NCBI GenBank assembly: GCA_035938875.1
Contig: DASZGL010000095.1
Coordinates: 1 to 64,000, forward strand
Length of the DNA stretch: 64,000 nucleotides
Source of the DNA: DASZGL01 sp035938875
GTDB lineage: Bacteria > Chloroflexota > Dormibacteria > Aeolococcales > Aeolococcaceae
Direction: 5' to 3'
The notes below the pieces were generated by a model, which had not been told where the DNA came from, did no database searches, and was given only the letters and a program-made list of their open reading frames with translations. Below are positions 25,325-33,382 of the stretch, in pieces. The translations under genes were made by a program, and so were the position numbers. The stretch's first letter is position 1. Every line of letters begins with the position of its first letter.

Positions 25325-26359
25325 GTGGCATTCCCGCTCCAGCTCGGACTGCACACCTTCGGCGACCTGAACCACGAGCCCGACGGCACACCGCAATCAC
25401 ATGCGCAGACGATCCGCAACGTCGTCGAGCAGGGTGTCCTCGCCGACGAGGTCGGCATCGACTTCTTCGGCATCGGTGAGCATCACACCGACTACTTCCC
25501 CATGCCGGCGGGGGATGTCGTTCTCTCGGCGATCGCCGCCCGCACCCGGCGGATCCACGTCGGCTCATCAGTGATCGTGCTCAGCTCGGACGACCCCGTC
25601 CGCGTCTTTCAGCGGTACTCCACCCTCAACGCAATCTCCAACGGTCGGGTCGAGGTGATCCTCGGTCGGGGATCGAGCATCGAGTCATTCCCTCTGTTCG
25701 GCTACGACCTCGCCGACTACGACGAGCTGTTCGACGAGAAGACCGCGCTCTTCGCTGAGCTGCTCAAGGGAGGACCGGTGACGTGGCAGGGCAGGACCCG
25801 CGCCGCGCTGCGCGACCAGAACGTCGTCCCCCACCTGGAGTCGGGCCCATTCCCGACCTGGATCGGGGTGGGCGGCAATCCGGAGTCTGTCGTCCGCGCG
25901 GCACGCCTCGGCTTCTCGCTCGCGCTCGCCATCATCGGCGGACCGCCCGAGCGCTTCGCCCCGTTCTCCCGGCTCTTCGCCGCGGCCCTCGACAAGTTCG
26001 GGAGATCGCCGCTTCCCGTTCTGGTGCATTCGCCCGGCCACGTCGCGCCGACGGACGAGGAGGCGCGCGGCGAGTTCTGGCCGCGTTGGCGGGAGACCAT
26101 CGCACTCATCTCGGAGGAGCGTGGCTTTGCCATCCCCACCGAGGATTCCTTCAGCTCGGAAGTCGGCCCGCGCGGTGCTCTCTACGTCGGCTCGCCCGAG
26201 ACCGTCGCGCAGAAGATCGCCGCCAACCTGCGGGCGCTGGGGGCCAACCGCTTCGACCTGAAGTTCGGCATGCCCGGACTGACGCACGAGTCACTGATGC
26301 GGAACATCGAGCTGTACGGCACGCAGGTGATCCCCCGGGTGCGCGAGCTCGCCGCGTGA
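25325..26359 (+). CDS. Luciferase-like (LLM class) flavin- or F420-dependent monooxygenase
   Basis: 344 residues from GTG. The TIM-barrel hallmarks are FFGIGEHHTDYF near residue 50, VGSSVIVLSSDDPVRVFQRYSTLNAISNGRVEVILGRGS near 80-120, and TWIGVGGNPESVVRAARLGFSLALA near 180. LYVGSPETVAQKIA close to the end is the usual C-terminal motif. Members oxidise small organic substrates with FMNH2 or act with F420. Adjacent F420/NADP-reductase-like genes favour a deazaflavin or flavin redox route. Nearly abuts the upstream gene. Confidence 0.85.
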   Translation: MAFPLQLGLHTFGDLNHEPDGTPQSHAQTIRNVVEQGVLADEVGIDFFGIGEHHTDYFPMPAGDVVLSAIAARTRRIHVGSSVIVLSSDDPVRVFQRYSTLNAISNGRVEVILGRGSSIESFPLFGYDLADYDELFDEKTALFAELLKGGPVTWQGRTRAALRDQNVVPHLESGPFPTWIGVGGNPESVVRAARLGFSLALAIIGGPPERFAPFSRLFAAALDKFGRSPLPVLVHSPGHVAPTDEEARGEFWPRWRETIALISEERGFAIPTEDSFSSEVGPRGALYVGSPETVAQKIAANLRALGANRFDLKFGMPGLTHESLMRNIELYGTQVIPRVRELAA

Positions 26360-26480
26360 ACACAGATGCACCTCGCATCGCGTGGCGAGCAGCGGCTCAG
26401 ATGTCATACCGGTCGCCCATATCAACCTGATTCGGTTTCCTTCAACCCAGCGACAGCGGTTGCGCACAGAGGAGAAGACC

Positions 26481-27131
26481 ATGTCGACAGCGGTAATCGG
26501 CGCCGGCAACATCGGCAAGACGCTGGCCGGCCTGCTGAGCCAGGGCGGAGAACCGGTGGTGATCGCGGCGAGTCGTGTGCCAACCGACTTCGCCCGGGAG
26601 CTGGGTGGCGCAGTGACCGCCGCGACGGTCGCCGACGCCATCGACCAGTCAGAGGCGGTCGTGTTCGCCGTTTGGCTCGATGTGATGAAGCAGCTGATCA
26701 CGGAGCACAGTGCGCGGCTGCAGGGAAAGGTCGTCATCGACCCCTCCAACCCGGACGCCTTCGATGCCGCCGGCAACGTAACCCGCACCCTGCCCGATGG
26801 CGTGTCCTCCGGGTCGGTCGTCGCCTCTTCGCTGCCGCCGTCGGCGCACTACGTCAAGGCATTCGGCACCCTCGCAGCGACGTCGCTCGCCTCCGGTGCG
26901 GGCCGGACTCCGAAGCGAGCTGTTCTGTTCTACGCGACCGACGACGACATCGCACAGGCAGCAGTGGAGCGCCTGATCACCGCCGCCGGTTTCGACCCTG
27001 TCCGTGCTGGCGGAGGCGACGCGGCGCTGCGCATCGAGATGTTGGGCGATCTGCACCAATACGGCGGCCTGAACGGGCAGCTGCTCGATGTCGAGCAGGC
27101 GAAGTCCGCCCTCACGGCGGCGTCGTCCTGA
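26481..27131 (+). CDS. NADPH-dependent F420 reductase-like protein
   Basis: 216 residues from ATG 26481, with GAGGAG ten bases upstream. Rossmann loop VIGAGNIGKTLAGLLSQGG, AVVFAVWLDVMKQL, VVIDPSNPDAFDAAGN and KAFGTLAATSLASGA are characteristic of the F420:NADP oxidoreductase superfamily, including animal STEAP-like and bacterial Npd proteins. It is the second such gene in 2 kb and is distinct in sequence from that at 24630. The aldo/keto reductase follows after seven bases. Confidence 0.78.
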   Translation: MSTAVIGAGNIGKTLAGLLSQGGEPVVIAASRVPTDFARELGGAVTAATVADAIDQSEAVVFAVWLDVMKQLITEHSARLQGKVVIDPSNPDAFDAAGNVTRTLPDGVSSGSVVASSLPPSAHYVKAFGTLAATSLASGAGRTPKRAVLFYATDDDIAQAAVERLITAAGFDPVRAGGGDAALRIEMLGDLHQYGGLNGQLLDVEQAKSALTAASS

Positions 27132-27138
27132 TCGACCC

Positions 27139-28005
27139 GTGACAGCACCAGCGGCTGCCGCGGGCACCGTCCGCCTCGGTGACCTCGTCGTTCCCCGGAT
27201 GGGGTTCGGCACCATGCGCCTGACCGGGCCTGGGATCTCCGGCCCGCCCGCCAACCGCAACGAAGCCATTCGGGTGGCGCGGCGTGCCGTGGAACTCGGC
27301 GTCGGGGTGTTCGACTGCTCGTGGTACTACGGCCCGCACGCCGCGCACGAGATCATCGCCGACGCGCTCCACCCGTACGCGCCGGAGGTCGTCCTGGTGA
27401 CCAAGCTTGGCGCGGCGCGGGGTCCGGATGGGTCATGGCACGCTGCTCTGACCGCGGAGGAACTCCGAGCGGGGAATGAGACGGACCTGCGGCTGCTGCG
27501 CCTCGACAGCATCCCCGTGACCCACCTACGCTGGGCTGACAACGGCCGTGCCACGTTCGAGGACGCGCTCGGGGCGATGGTCGATCTGCAACGGGAGGGA
27601 CGGATCCAGCGAATCGGACTGTCCGCCGTGTCCGCCGGGCAGCTCGACGTCGCGCTGCGTCACACGGACGTGGTCAGCGTCTCGAATGCGTACTCGGTCA
27701 TCGATCGCAGCGATGAGGCGGTGCTCGACCGCTGCGAGAGTGCGGGAATTGCCTACCTGCCGTGGTTCCCGCTCGGCGGCGGCAGCGTTGCTCGCGGCGG
27801 CGCTGCGGTCCGCGCGTATGACGCCGTCCGGGAGATCGCGGATCGTCGCCTCTTGACACCGACTCAGGTCGCGCTCGCTTGGCTGCTGCATCGGTCGCCG
27901 ATCATGGTGCCGATTCCCGGGACCAGTCGGGTCACCCATCTGGAGGAGAACGTCGCGGCCGCCTCCGTGCAGCTGACCGCTGAGGAGCTGCATCGGATCG
28001 ACTAG
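27139..28005 (+). CDS. Aldo/keto reductase
   Basis: 288 residues from GTG 27139. The barrel opens with MGFGTMRLTGPG; catalytic residues are visible as Asp and Tyr in VFDCSWYYGPH, Lys in VLVTKLG and His in PVTHLRW. NADPH-binding segments PGTSRVTHLEENVAA and VALAWLLHRSPIMVPI close the fold. Aldo/keto reductases reduce carbonyls with NADPH in the cytosol. It ends a rightward run of oxidoreductases and is followed by the convergent LtrA gene. Confidence 0.88.
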   Translation: MTAPAAAAGTVRLGDLVVPRMGFGTMRLTGPGISGPPANRNEAIRVARRAVELGVGVFDCSWYYGPHAAHEIIADALHPYAPEVVLVTKLGAARGPDGSWHAALTAEELRAGNETDLRLLRLDSIPVTHLRWADNGRATFEDALGAMVDLQREGRIQRIGLSAVSAGQLDVALRHTDVVSVSNAYSVIDRSDEAVLDRCESAGIAYLPWFPLGGGSVARGGAAVRAYDAVREIADRRLLTPTQVALAWLLHRSPIMVPIPGTSRVTHLEENVAAASVQLTAEELHRID

Positions 28006-28086
28006 CGGACCACCATGGCGACGCGACGCTGCAACCCGTGGACGGCAGCAGCAGACGTCCAAACTACGGCTGGCGCGGTGCACCGT

Positions 28087-29391
28087 CTACGGCGATGTCT
28101 CGCGCACCGGGTGTGACGACATCGCCTCGAGGCGCGCGCGTCGGCGCGCGTCCGGCTGGCGTATCAGCTCCACAGCGATCGGCAGCCACGCTCCCGCGGT
28201 GACCATACCCAGCGCCGCGAGCGCCGGCACGGACAGCGCGGCCGGGAGGACCGCGAGCATCGCCACAGCGGTCAGCGGACGGAGCAGGTGGATGGATCCC
28301 AGGCTCCGCCACTTCACCGCCGTCAGGGCGAGCAGATACAGCGCGACACCTCCGAGCAGCGCCACGGCGGGCACCACATCGAGTCGCGCGTCGACGTCGA
28401 GAAGCGTTCGCCGCAACCCCATGGCGAACACGATGATTCCGCCGACGAGCGGAAGGTGGAGCAGCGTGTACGCATCGCGGGCCAACTCGACCTGCTCGCG
28501 CAGAGGCGCACCCCGCAACCGCTGCGCGGCCATGATCGCGAGGAGATCGAAGTGGGCCCACCACAAAGCAGCCGCTGTGCCGAGCCCGAGCAGCGCCGCA
28601 CCGACCACGCTGATGTCGAGGGGCACCACGCCAGCGCCTACGCCGACCGAGACGACCGATTCGCCGAGAGCGATGATCACGAACGCGTTGTAGCGCTCGG
28701 CGAGATGGACTGGCTCGATGTGCCATCCGGTGACGCCTGACGGCGCCCGCATCGTCAGCAGCGCGCCGAGACCGTAGTCGACCAGCAGCGCGGCAATCCA
28801 GAAGGCAGCGCGCGGTGGGCCCTCGAATGCTGCCGCGGCGATCAGCAGCGCCGCCGCGGGAAGCTCCGTCCCACCGAGGCGGAGGATTGCCTGCCGGAGG
28901 GCCGGGTCGTGCTGGGTTCGCGCCAGCCCCACGTACGCGCCGATGTGTAGAGCGCGGAGCGCGAAGAACGCGATGCCGAAGATCCATCCGTCTCGGTCGA
29001 AGGCATGGGGGACCGCTAGCGACACGATCAGTGTCGCTCCCATCGCCGACAGGAGGGTCAGCCGCGCAAAGCCGTCATCGGACTTGGCAGCGTTCCCCAG
29101 CCACGCGTACCCGGTCCACGAGATCCACAGCACGGCAAAAATGGCCAGCCCCTCGGACAGCCTCGTCCAGGACGGCGCCGCGTCGACGAATCCGGTGACC
29201 TGGGTGATGGCGAAGACGAACACGAGGTCGAAGAACAGCTCGAGGGGAGTGACCCGCTGCTCCTCGGGCTCGTCTGTCGGCGACGACGGATTCGGGCCCG
29301 CATGAGAGGGCGCCGAGCGCTCGCCGCCGGCCGCTTGGCCGATCTCGGGCGCTCGGGCCGCGTCGGCCGCCTCACGTCGCAGCCTGTTCAT
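28087..29391 (-). CDS. Low temperature requirement A (LtrA) family membrane protein
   Basis: 434 residues from ATG 29391, which has TGAGG upstream and follows the AraC-fragment stop cleanly; ATG 29439 would overlap that gene. The signature VTPLELFFDLVFVFAITQVT, then FAVLWISWTGYAWLGN and HLAERYNAFVIIALGESVV define the LtrA family. About eleven to twelve membrane segments are visible. The family was named from Listeria growth at low temperature, but its biochemical role is unknown. Convergent with the aldo/keto reductase. Confidence 0.88.
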   Translation of the reverse strand: MNRLRREAADAARAPEIGQAAGGERSAPSHAGPNPSSPTDEPEEQRVTPLELFFDLVFVFAITQVTGFVDAAPSWTRLSEGLAIFAVLWISWTGYAWLGNAAKSDDGFARLTLLSAMGATLIVSLAVPHAFDRDGWIFGIAFFALRALHIGAYVGLARTQHDPALRQAILRLGGTELPAAALLIAAAAFEGPPRAAFWIAALLVDYGLGALLTMRAPSGVTGWHIEPVHLAERYNAFVIIALGESVVSVGVGAGVVPLDISVVGAALLGLGTAAALWWAHFDLLAIMAAQRLRGAPLREQVELARDAYTLLHLPLVGGIIVFAMGLRRTLLDVDARLDVVPAVALLGGVALYLLALTAVKWRSLGSIHLLRPLTAVAMLAVLPAALSVPALAALGMVTAGAWLPIAVELIRQPDARRRARLEAMSSHPVRETSP

Positions 29392-29395
29392 TGCC

Positions 29396-29749
29396 TCAGA
29401 CGAAGTGGACGCGGTCGCCGGCCGTTCCGCTGCCATCACCCGACAGTACGGGCCGCTCCTGGTTCTGCCGGCGCCACAGCCCGGGTGGTTGGCCGTGGTG
29501 GCGGCGGAACGCCGCGGCGAAAGCGTAGGGCGATGAGTAGCCGGTGCGTTCCGCGACCTCGGCGAGCGTCGGCTGACCCGTGCGCAGGTCGTCGCGCGCG
29601 AGCGTCATGCGCACGTCGGTCAGGTACTGCAGTGGGGCCTGCCCGAGCGCTCGCTGGAAGCTCCGCGCGAAGCCGCGTTCAGCCGTGTGCAACCCGACGA
29701 CGGTTCGATGCGCGGCCCTCCTGATGGGCTCGGCCCCCGGCGCCGGCAC
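29396..29749 (-). pseudogene. Truncated AraC-family DNA-binding domain
   Basis: 117 codons encoding only the second part of an AraC/XylS domain: FARSFQRALGQAPLQYLTDVRMTLARDDL and TLAEVAERTGYSSPYAFAAAFRRHHGQPPGLW. The recognition helix of the second helix-turn-helix is intact, but the first helices of motif one are shortened to TAERGFARSF and there is no ligand-binding domain. The preceding residues look like random high-GC translation. Probably a remnant of a decayed regulator, though a short expressed DNA-binding protein cannot be excluded. It ends five bases before the LtrA start. Confidence 0.6.
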
Positions 29750-29782
29750 CCGCGAGGGCGCCGGCGCCGGGCCGGGTTCGGG

Positions 29783-30349
29783 TCAGGCGGCCGCCTTGAG
29801 GACGGCCTCGACCTCGAGGCTGATGTTGATGCGGTCACTCACGACCGCGCCACCGCCGTCCATCGGCATGTTGAGGGTGACGCCGAAGTCGCGGCGGTTG
29901 ATCTCGGTCGAGGCCGAGAACCCGGCACGGGTGTTGCCGTACGGGTCGGGCGTGACGCCGTTCAGCTCGAGCAGGAGCGGCACGGGGCGGGTCACGCCGT
30001 GGACGCTCAGCTGGCCGTCGACGACCCAGTAGTTGCCGTCCTGGCGTACACCGGTGGACTGGAAGGTGATCTCCGGGTATTTCTCGGCGTCGAGGAAGTC
30101 CGCTGACCGAAGGTGGTTGTCGCGCTGCTCGTTGCTGGTGTCGACCGAGGCGACGTCGATGACGGCCTCGACGCTGGACTGGGCAGGGTCCTCGGCAGTG
30201 GTGATGGTTCCGCTGAAGGTGCCGAAGCGGCCGCGCACCTTGCTGACCATCATGTGGCGGGCGGTGAAGCCGACCTCGCTGTGGGTCGGGTCGATCTCCC
30301 AGACGCCCGGGGTGATCTGGGTGGCGGCGGGGGTGCTGACGGCGGTCAT
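29783..30349 (-). CDS. YceI-family lipid-binding protein
   Basis: 188 residues from ATG 30349 with AAAGGGA upstream. The lipocalin-like YceI fold is clear: WEIDPTHSEVGFTARHMMVSKVRGRFGTFSGT, SVDTSNEQRDNHLRSADFLDAEKYPEITF and LSVHGVTRPVPL. YceI proteins bind polyisoprenoids or related amphiphiles, and in many bacteria respond to stress. No signal peptide is present, so this one is cytoplasmic. It is divergent from the MarR at 30422 and shares its operators, so is the likely target. Confidence 0.9.
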   Translation of the reverse strand: MTAVSTPAATQITPGVWEIDPTHSEVGFTARHMMVSKVRGRFGTFSGTITTAEDPAQSSVEAVIDVASVDTSNEQRDNHLRSADFLDAEKYPEITFQSTGVRQDGNYWVVDGQLSVHGVTRPVPLLLELNGVTPDPYGNTRAGFSASTEINRRDFGVTLNMPMDGGGAVVSDRINISLEVEAVLKAAA

Positions 30350-30373
30350 CGTGGGGTCCCTTTGTTGGGAGTG

Positions 30374-30418
30374 GTTGACGTGTCAACAGCATAATATCCC
30401 TAACGTTGACGTGTCAAC
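30374..30418. promoter_or_regulatory. Two MarR operators GTTGAC-GT-GTCAAC, 31 bp apart
   Basis: The same 14-mer GTTGACGTGTCAAC occurs at 30374-30387 and 30405-30418, each with perfect 6-bp arms. On the minus strand TTGACA in the second copy with TATTAT about 15 bases on forms the YceI promoter, so both copies flank its core. The spacing is three helical turns, as expected for cooperative dimers. Confidence 0.85.
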
Positions 30419-30421
30419 CAA

Positions 30422-31027
30422 ATGGCGTACACTGAGGCCATGACCGAGGCGAAGACCGGGCCCCGCTGGCTCGACGAGACCGAGATGCGCGCCTGGGTGG
30501 GGCTTCTCAGGATGAGCTGGCTGATCGAGATCGGTATCGGCCGCGATCTCACCGAGGCCGGCCTGTCCTTCGCCGACTACCACGTCCTGGCCAGCCTGTC
30601 GGAGGCCCGTGGCCACCAGATGCGGATCACCGACCTGGCGGCCCGGATCAGCTGGTCGAAGAGCCGGCTCTCCCATCAGCTGTCGCGGATGGAGGCGCGG
30701 GGGCTGGTCTCCCGGAGCACCTGCCCGACCGACGCGCGCGGCGCGCTGGCGCTGCTGACCCCTGCGGGGCTGGAGGCGATCCAGAACGCCGCCCCGGGGC
30801 ACGTGGAGAGCATCCGGCGGCACCTGCTGCAGCCGCTCAGCCCGGAGCAGGTCGGGGCCCTTGCCGACATCGCCGAGGCGGTGCTGTCGGGCTGCGCCGG
30901 GAAGGAGGCGGCGTGCGCCGAGGCAGGAGACGAGGACGGCGGGTGCCCCGGGGAGGTGGCGGGGTTCGACCACTCGGGCGATGCTGGGCGTCCGATGACG
31001 GTTCGCCCGACCGGGGCGCCGACATAG
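30422..31027 (+). CDS. MarR-family transcriptional regulator
   Basis: 201 residues from ATG 30422 (ATG 30440 also possible). Winged-helix region YHVLASLSEARGHQMRITDLAARISWSKSRLSHQLSRMEARGLVSRSTCPTDARGALALLTPAG is a textbook MarR. The start is only four bases from the second operator copy, implying autoregulation. The C-terminal 40 residues are Cys/Gly-rich (GCAGKEAACAEAGDEDGGC) and unlike the family, so they may respond to oxidation or may be unconstrained tail. Paired with YceI. Confidence 0.88.
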   Translation: MAYTEAMTEAKTGPRWLDETEMRAWVGLLRMSWLIEIGIGRDLTEAGLSFADYHVLASLSEARGHQMRITDLAARISWSKSRLSHQLSRMEARGLVSRSTCPTDARGALALLTPAGLEAIQNAAPGHVESIRRHLLQPLSPEQVGALADIAEAVLSGCAGKEAACAEAGDEDGGCPGEVAGFDHSGDAGRPMTVRPTGAPT

Positions 31028-31038
31028 CCAGCTTGGCG

Positions 31039-31200
31039 ATGACACAGCGGGGCGAGCGTCCAGCGCAGCCGATTGCGACAGGCGTTTCGCGCGCCGCGGG
31101 TCTACTCCGCCGTTATGACCTCCTAGCTACGCTGGATCGCGCCGCCACGAGGAAGGTGACAGTCATCTCGGCGCCGCCGGGGAGCGGGAAAGACGACGTT
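31039..31200 (+). pseudogene. N-terminal fragment of a LuxR/MalT-type ATP-dependent regulator
   Basis: From ATG 31039 the frame reads about 50 residues ending LLRRYDLLATLDRAATRKVTVISAPPGSGK, the usual start of MalT-like STAND regulators. The next residues should be TTL; the DNA has one extra A (31189-31191), so the in-frame reading becomes KDDV and the homology stops. Beyond 31200 the sequence belongs to a different gene on the other strand. This is a truncated remnant of a protein normally about 900 residues long. Confidence 0.7.
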
Positions 31201-31317
31201 GCCTCTCATGTTGGCGACGAAGACGCGGCCGAGGCTCAGGATGCTCACCGCGTCGACCATCCCGGTCACCGCGGTCAGCCCGAGAAGGACGAGCGGTAAC
31301 GGCCCATGCCGCGGGTC
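31189..31317 (-). pseudogene. Fragment of a DUF1275 (YoaK-like) membrane protein gene
   Basis: Reading the minus strand from about 31317 gives HGPLPLVLLGLTAVTGMVD then AVSILSLGRVFVANMRGNVVF, the well conserved N-terminal region of DUF1275 proteins (usual form ANMTGNVVF). No start codon is apparent upstream, and downstream of GNVVF the similarity ends exactly where the LuxR/MalT fragment begins. It lies 78 bases beyond the DyP peroxidase stop. Non-functional remnant. Confidence 0.6.
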
Positions 31318-31394
31318 CGCGACGAGCGTGCTCCACCCTCGTCGACCATGCGGCTGGCCGGGCTCCGCGGACGTGGAGGAAGGCGTCGTGCGGG

Positions 31395-32297
31395 CTATCC
31401 CTCATCCTCGGCGGGCGCGAAGCGCCGCACGGCGTCGAGCGACGGCACGAAGTAGTACCCGCCGCTGAGTGGACGGGTGTACCGGGTCAGCGCATCGCGA
31501 ACGCCGTCCGGGATACCCACCATGCTCTCCAGCATTGCGATCAGCGCGCGCTGCCCGGCGCTGAAGCCGACGAACATCGTCCCGTGGTCGGTCACCGTGC
31601 CATAGGGCATGTTGCGGCGGAAGATGTGGCCGAAGGTGTCCTGATCGGTTCGCCCGATGTGGGACTCGGGCGGTTTGGGATCCATCTCGATGCTGTCCGC
31701 CTTGCTTCGTCCGATCACCATCTCCTGCTCGGGCACCGGCAGCGCCTCCCATGCCGGCGCATCGTGCGTCCACTTCTGCAGCAGGAGGACGCTGCCGCCC
31801 GCTCCCGGCTTTCCTTCGGGGATCAGCGCGACGTCAGCGGCCTTCAGCAGACTGGGATTCTCCGAGCCGTCGATGAACCCGGTCAGGTCGCGGTCGTGGC
31901 GGTACGGCCAGCTCGACGTTTCGGTGGCGATCGCCGCCGTTCCCGCGAGGGCGCCGATCGCTTGGCGCGCCGTGTCGAAGATTACGTCGTAGGCGGTCCC
32001 CGACAGCCAGATGACAGCGTCGTGCTGCGTGGCTGGCATCACGTACCCGTCAGGTCCAACGATGTCCTGGTCGAAGCCGGTCAGCTCCGCGGGAAGGCCG
32101 TCCGGATCGATCGCCCGCCACAGCTCGGGGCGGAATCCGGCGACGAGGTTGACCCCGCCCAGGGTGGTTCGCGGCTCCCGCAAGTTGGCCAGCCCCGTCA
32201 CCAAGCTGAGCCCGTCCCCCCCGGGCCGGAGGTCGAACTCCAGGTACGTGTGGGACGACGTCCCCAGGGCGAAGATCCCGCTCTGCGCTGTGCTCAT
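31395..32297 (-). CDS. DyP-type haem peroxidase
   Basis: 300 residues from ATG 32297 with GAGGAAAC upstream. The family signature GFIDGSENP (GxxDG) is present about 145 residues in, with a later His (ESHIGRTDQDTF) in position for the proximal haem ligand and the Arg in HIFRRNMPYG. SAGQRALIAMLESMVG and GYYFVPSL are typical of the C-terminal domain. DyP enzymes use H2O2 to oxidise dyes, phenols or lignin-like compounds. No signal peptide is present. The gene heads a leftward set with Dabb and SnoaL proteins upstream. Confidence 0.88.
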   Translation of the reverse strand: MSTAQSGIFALGTSSHTYLEFDLRPGGDGLSLVTGLANLREPRTTLGGVNLVAGFRPELWRAIDPDGLPAELTGFDQDIVGPDGYVMPATQHDAVIWLSGTAYDVIFDTARQAIGALAGTAAIATETSSWPYRHDRDLTGFIDGSENPSLLKAADVALIPEGKPGAGGSVLLLQKWTHDAPAWEALPVPEQEMVIGRSKADSIEMDPKPPESHIGRTDQDTFGHIFRRNMPYGTVTDHGTMFVGFSAGQRALIAMLESMVGIPDGVRDALTRYTRPLSGGYYFVPSLDAVRRFAPAEDEG

Positions 32298-32361
32298 GGC
32301 CGTCCGTTTCCTCGTCGCTCGCTCTGCCGGCACCCGCAGAGGCCCGCCCGGCGCCGAAACG

Positions 32362-32655
32362 TCAGAACTCGATGTCCATCACCCGCAGCTCGGCGAGATC
32401 CGACATGAGCGCCTCGGCGACCGGCACATGCGCCGGGTGCTCGAGGTACGCGGTGAGCGCGGAGCGGTCGGCCAGGCTGACGATGATGCCGTGGGTGAAC
32501 CCGCCGGCCCGGTCGGAGACGTTGGTTCCGCACTCGAGGTTCATCACCGCCGGCACGCGGCCCACCAGCGAGCGGCAGGCCTGGAGGTGCCGCTCGATGC
32601 GCGCCTGGTCGACGCCGTCGTTGAACCTCAGCCAGGCCACGTGCCGGAGCGCCAT
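32362..32655 (-). CDS. Dabb (stress-responsive alpha/beta-barrel) protein
   Basis: 97 residues. MALRHVAWLRFNDGVDQARIERHLQACRSLVGRVPAVMNLECGTNVS and TAYLEHPAHVPVAEAL are characteristic of the dimeric ferredoxin-like Dabb domain. The full domain is present and nothing else. Members are induced by stress or cyclise polyketides; here neighbours are a DyP peroxidase and a SnoaL protein, so a stress or aromatic-compound role is suggested but not shown. Confidence 0.85.
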   Translation of the reverse strand: MALRHVAWLRFNDGVDQARIERHLQACRSLVGRVPAVMNLECGTNVSDRAGGFTHGIIVSLADRSALTAYLEHPAHVPVAEALMSDLAELRVMDIEF

Positions 32656-32671
32656 GGCGCAGCCGCCCGCC

Positions 32672-33073
32672 TCAGGTCGGCGGGGCCTCGGGCAGGGGCA
32701 CGGTGTGCATCAGGGCGACCCGCCAGTCGCCGCCCTCGCGGCGGAGCACGAGCGTGGTCGGCGCGGTGATCCGCTCCATCTTTCCCTCATACCGGTAGCT
32801 CTGGTCGATGACGCAGGTGATCACGCCGGTGTCGGCCCACTCCCGGGTGGCGACGTCGCGCACGTCGGTGTGGACGTCCGAGATCGCGCTCAGCACCTGG
32901 TCGAAGTAGTCGGCGATGGCGGCCCTGCCGCGCCTCCAGGTGCGGCTGATCTCGTCGACCTCCTCGCAGTCGTCGGTGACCAGTTCCTTGAGCGCCTCGG
33001 CGTCGAGCGCGTCGACGAGCCCGAAGAGGTGCTGCGCCATCCGGTCGAGCGGCACCGCGGTCTGCTGCGCCAT
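32672..33073 (-). CDS. SnoaL-like (NTF2 fold) protein
   Basis: 133 residues from ATG 33073. MAQHLFGLVDALDAEALKELVTDDCEEVDEISRTWRRGRAAIADYFDQVLSAI and the C-terminal TTLVLRREGGDWRVALMHTV are a complete SnoaL/SnoaL_3 domain. The acidic patch and a conserved Trp resemble ketosteroid-isomerase-like members, but no catalytic set is identifiable. It lies 16 bases upstream of the Dabb gene and is probably co-transcribed with it. Confidence 0.78.
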   Translation of the reverse strand: MAQQTAVPLDRMAQHLFGLVDALDAEALKELVTDDCEEVDEISRTWRRGRAAIADYFDQVLSAISDVHTDVRDVATREWADTGVITCVIDQSYRYEGKMERITAPTTLVLRREGGDWRVALMHTVPLPEAPPT

Positions 33074-33246
33074 GTCCGTCCCCCACTTAGTCCGCTGGTG
33101 ACCGGCAGCGTACGCCGGTCTCGGGGGATGCACAAGGGCGGCCGCGCCGGGTGCGCGGCCAGGACACCCTCCAGACGGTGATGGTGGTCCCGTGGCGTTG
33201 CTCCCGGTGCCATTTCGCGGCGCGCGGCCGGCAGCAGGAACGCGGG

Positions 33247-33268
33247 AAATCCCTTATCCCACAAGGGA
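33247..33268 (-). terminator. Intrinsic terminator after tRNA-Arg
   Basis: On the minus strand, downstream of the tRNA 3' end, TCCCTT and AAGGGA form a perfect six-base stem with a seven-base loop, followed by TTT. Distance from the tRNA is ten bases. The short U-run makes this moderate rather than strong. Confidence 0.55.
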
Positions 33269-33278
33269 AACGCGTGGC

Positions 33279-33351
33279 GCGCCCAGGAGGATTTGAACCC
33301 CCGCACGCGGATCCGTAGTCCGCTGCTCTATCCGGGCTGAGCTATGGGCGC
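33279..33351 (-). tRNA. tRNA-Arg (anticodon ACG)
   Basis: 73 nt on the minus strand folding into a complete cloverleaf: acceptor GCGCCCA/TGGGCGC, D-stem GCTC/GAGC, anticodon stem GCGGA/TCCGC with loop CTACGGA (anticodon ACG), four-base variable loop and T-loop TTCAAAT closed by GGGGG/CCTCC. The 3' CCA is not encoded. TAGACT 29 bases upstream (33380-33385, minus) is a plausible -10. Confidence 0.93.
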
Positions 33352-33382
33352 GCGAGCCGCCCGCGGCGAGCGGTAGGCCAGT

